From NCBI GenBank assembly GCA_937888485.1, contig CALAQQ010000044.1, positions 1-12,765 on the forward strand: a stretch of 12,765 nt of DNA. The letters run 5' to 3'. Source of the DNA: an uncultured Clostridia bacterium. GTDB taxonomy: Bacteria > Bacillota > Clostridia > Oscillospirales > Acutalibacteraceae. Made by a program: the position numbers and the translations under genes. Under the pieces are notes generated by a model. It did not search any database, was not told where the DNA came from, and saw nothing but the letters and a program-made list of their open reading frames with translations. The number at the start of each line of letters is the position of its first letter. Position 1 is the first letter of the stretch. Of the stretch, positions 12,742 through 12,765 are shown one piece after another.

Positions 12742-12765
12742 GGACATCTCCTTATGGAGGTGGCC
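12742..12765 (+). terminator. Probable tRNA-Pro terminator, cut by the window end
   Basis: GGACATCTCC (12742-12751), loop TTAT and GGAGGTGGCC (12756-12765) form nine pairs (one G-U) with one A-G mismatch. A T-tract would lie just past the window end, so this is provisional. Confidence 0.55.

Overview
The window looks like a chromosomal piece of an endospore-forming, low-to-moderate GC Clostridia member of the Oscillospirales/Ruminococcaceae type. The reasons are the sporulation regulator SpoIIID, a two-subunit iron-sulfur serine dehydratase, strong AGGAGG-type ribosome binding sites, AT-rich sigma-A promoters with 17-base spacers, and a tRNA-Pro with encoded CCA. The lineage is inferred from gene content only. 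I see no mobile element, CRISPR array or phage gene.

Layout, left to right. Bases 1-233 are the end of a multi-zinc-ribbon protein, followed on the same strand by an NhaC-type Na+/H+ antiporter (256-1584). A bidirectional hairpin terminator separates it from a long leftward operon (7178 to 1624) of five genes: xanthine phosphoribosyltransferase (xpt), a BMP-family substrate-binding lipoprotein, a double-domain ABC ATPase and two ABC permeases. This reads as a purine capture and salvage unit: the ABC system imports a purine nucleoside or base and Xpt turns xanthine into XMP. A terminator-like hairpin sits between the lipoprotein and ATPase genes and could set a high lipoprotein-to-transporter ratio. 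No purine riboswitch is visible before xpt.

Upstream of that operon is another leftward gene, a cell-wall amidase with an SH3 domain (8028-7294) but no signal peptide. Diverging from it is sdaAB-sdaAA (8142-9705), which deaminates L-serine to pyruvate. Next is spoIIID (9792-10043), with a TTG start and a good candidate sigma-E promoter overlapping the preceding terminator. An iolG-like inositol dehydrogenase (10114-11127) follows with its own promoter. A bidirectional terminator then faces a leftward XRE-family regulator with a helical-repeat C-terminus (11970-11176).

The right end (12114-12659) has no credible protein gene but is dense in signals. Leftward there is a second promoter towards the XRE gene, with a 14-base palindrome on its -10 box and a hairpin plus T-tract directly after the expected start. 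Rightward there is a promoter, about 290 bases of A-rich sequence containing two predicted helices, and a very strong terminator: a candidate noncoding RNA that I cannot assign to a known family. Last comes a promoter and a tRNA-Pro(CGG) with an unexpected G-G mismatch in the acceptor stem, then a partial terminator cut by the window edge.
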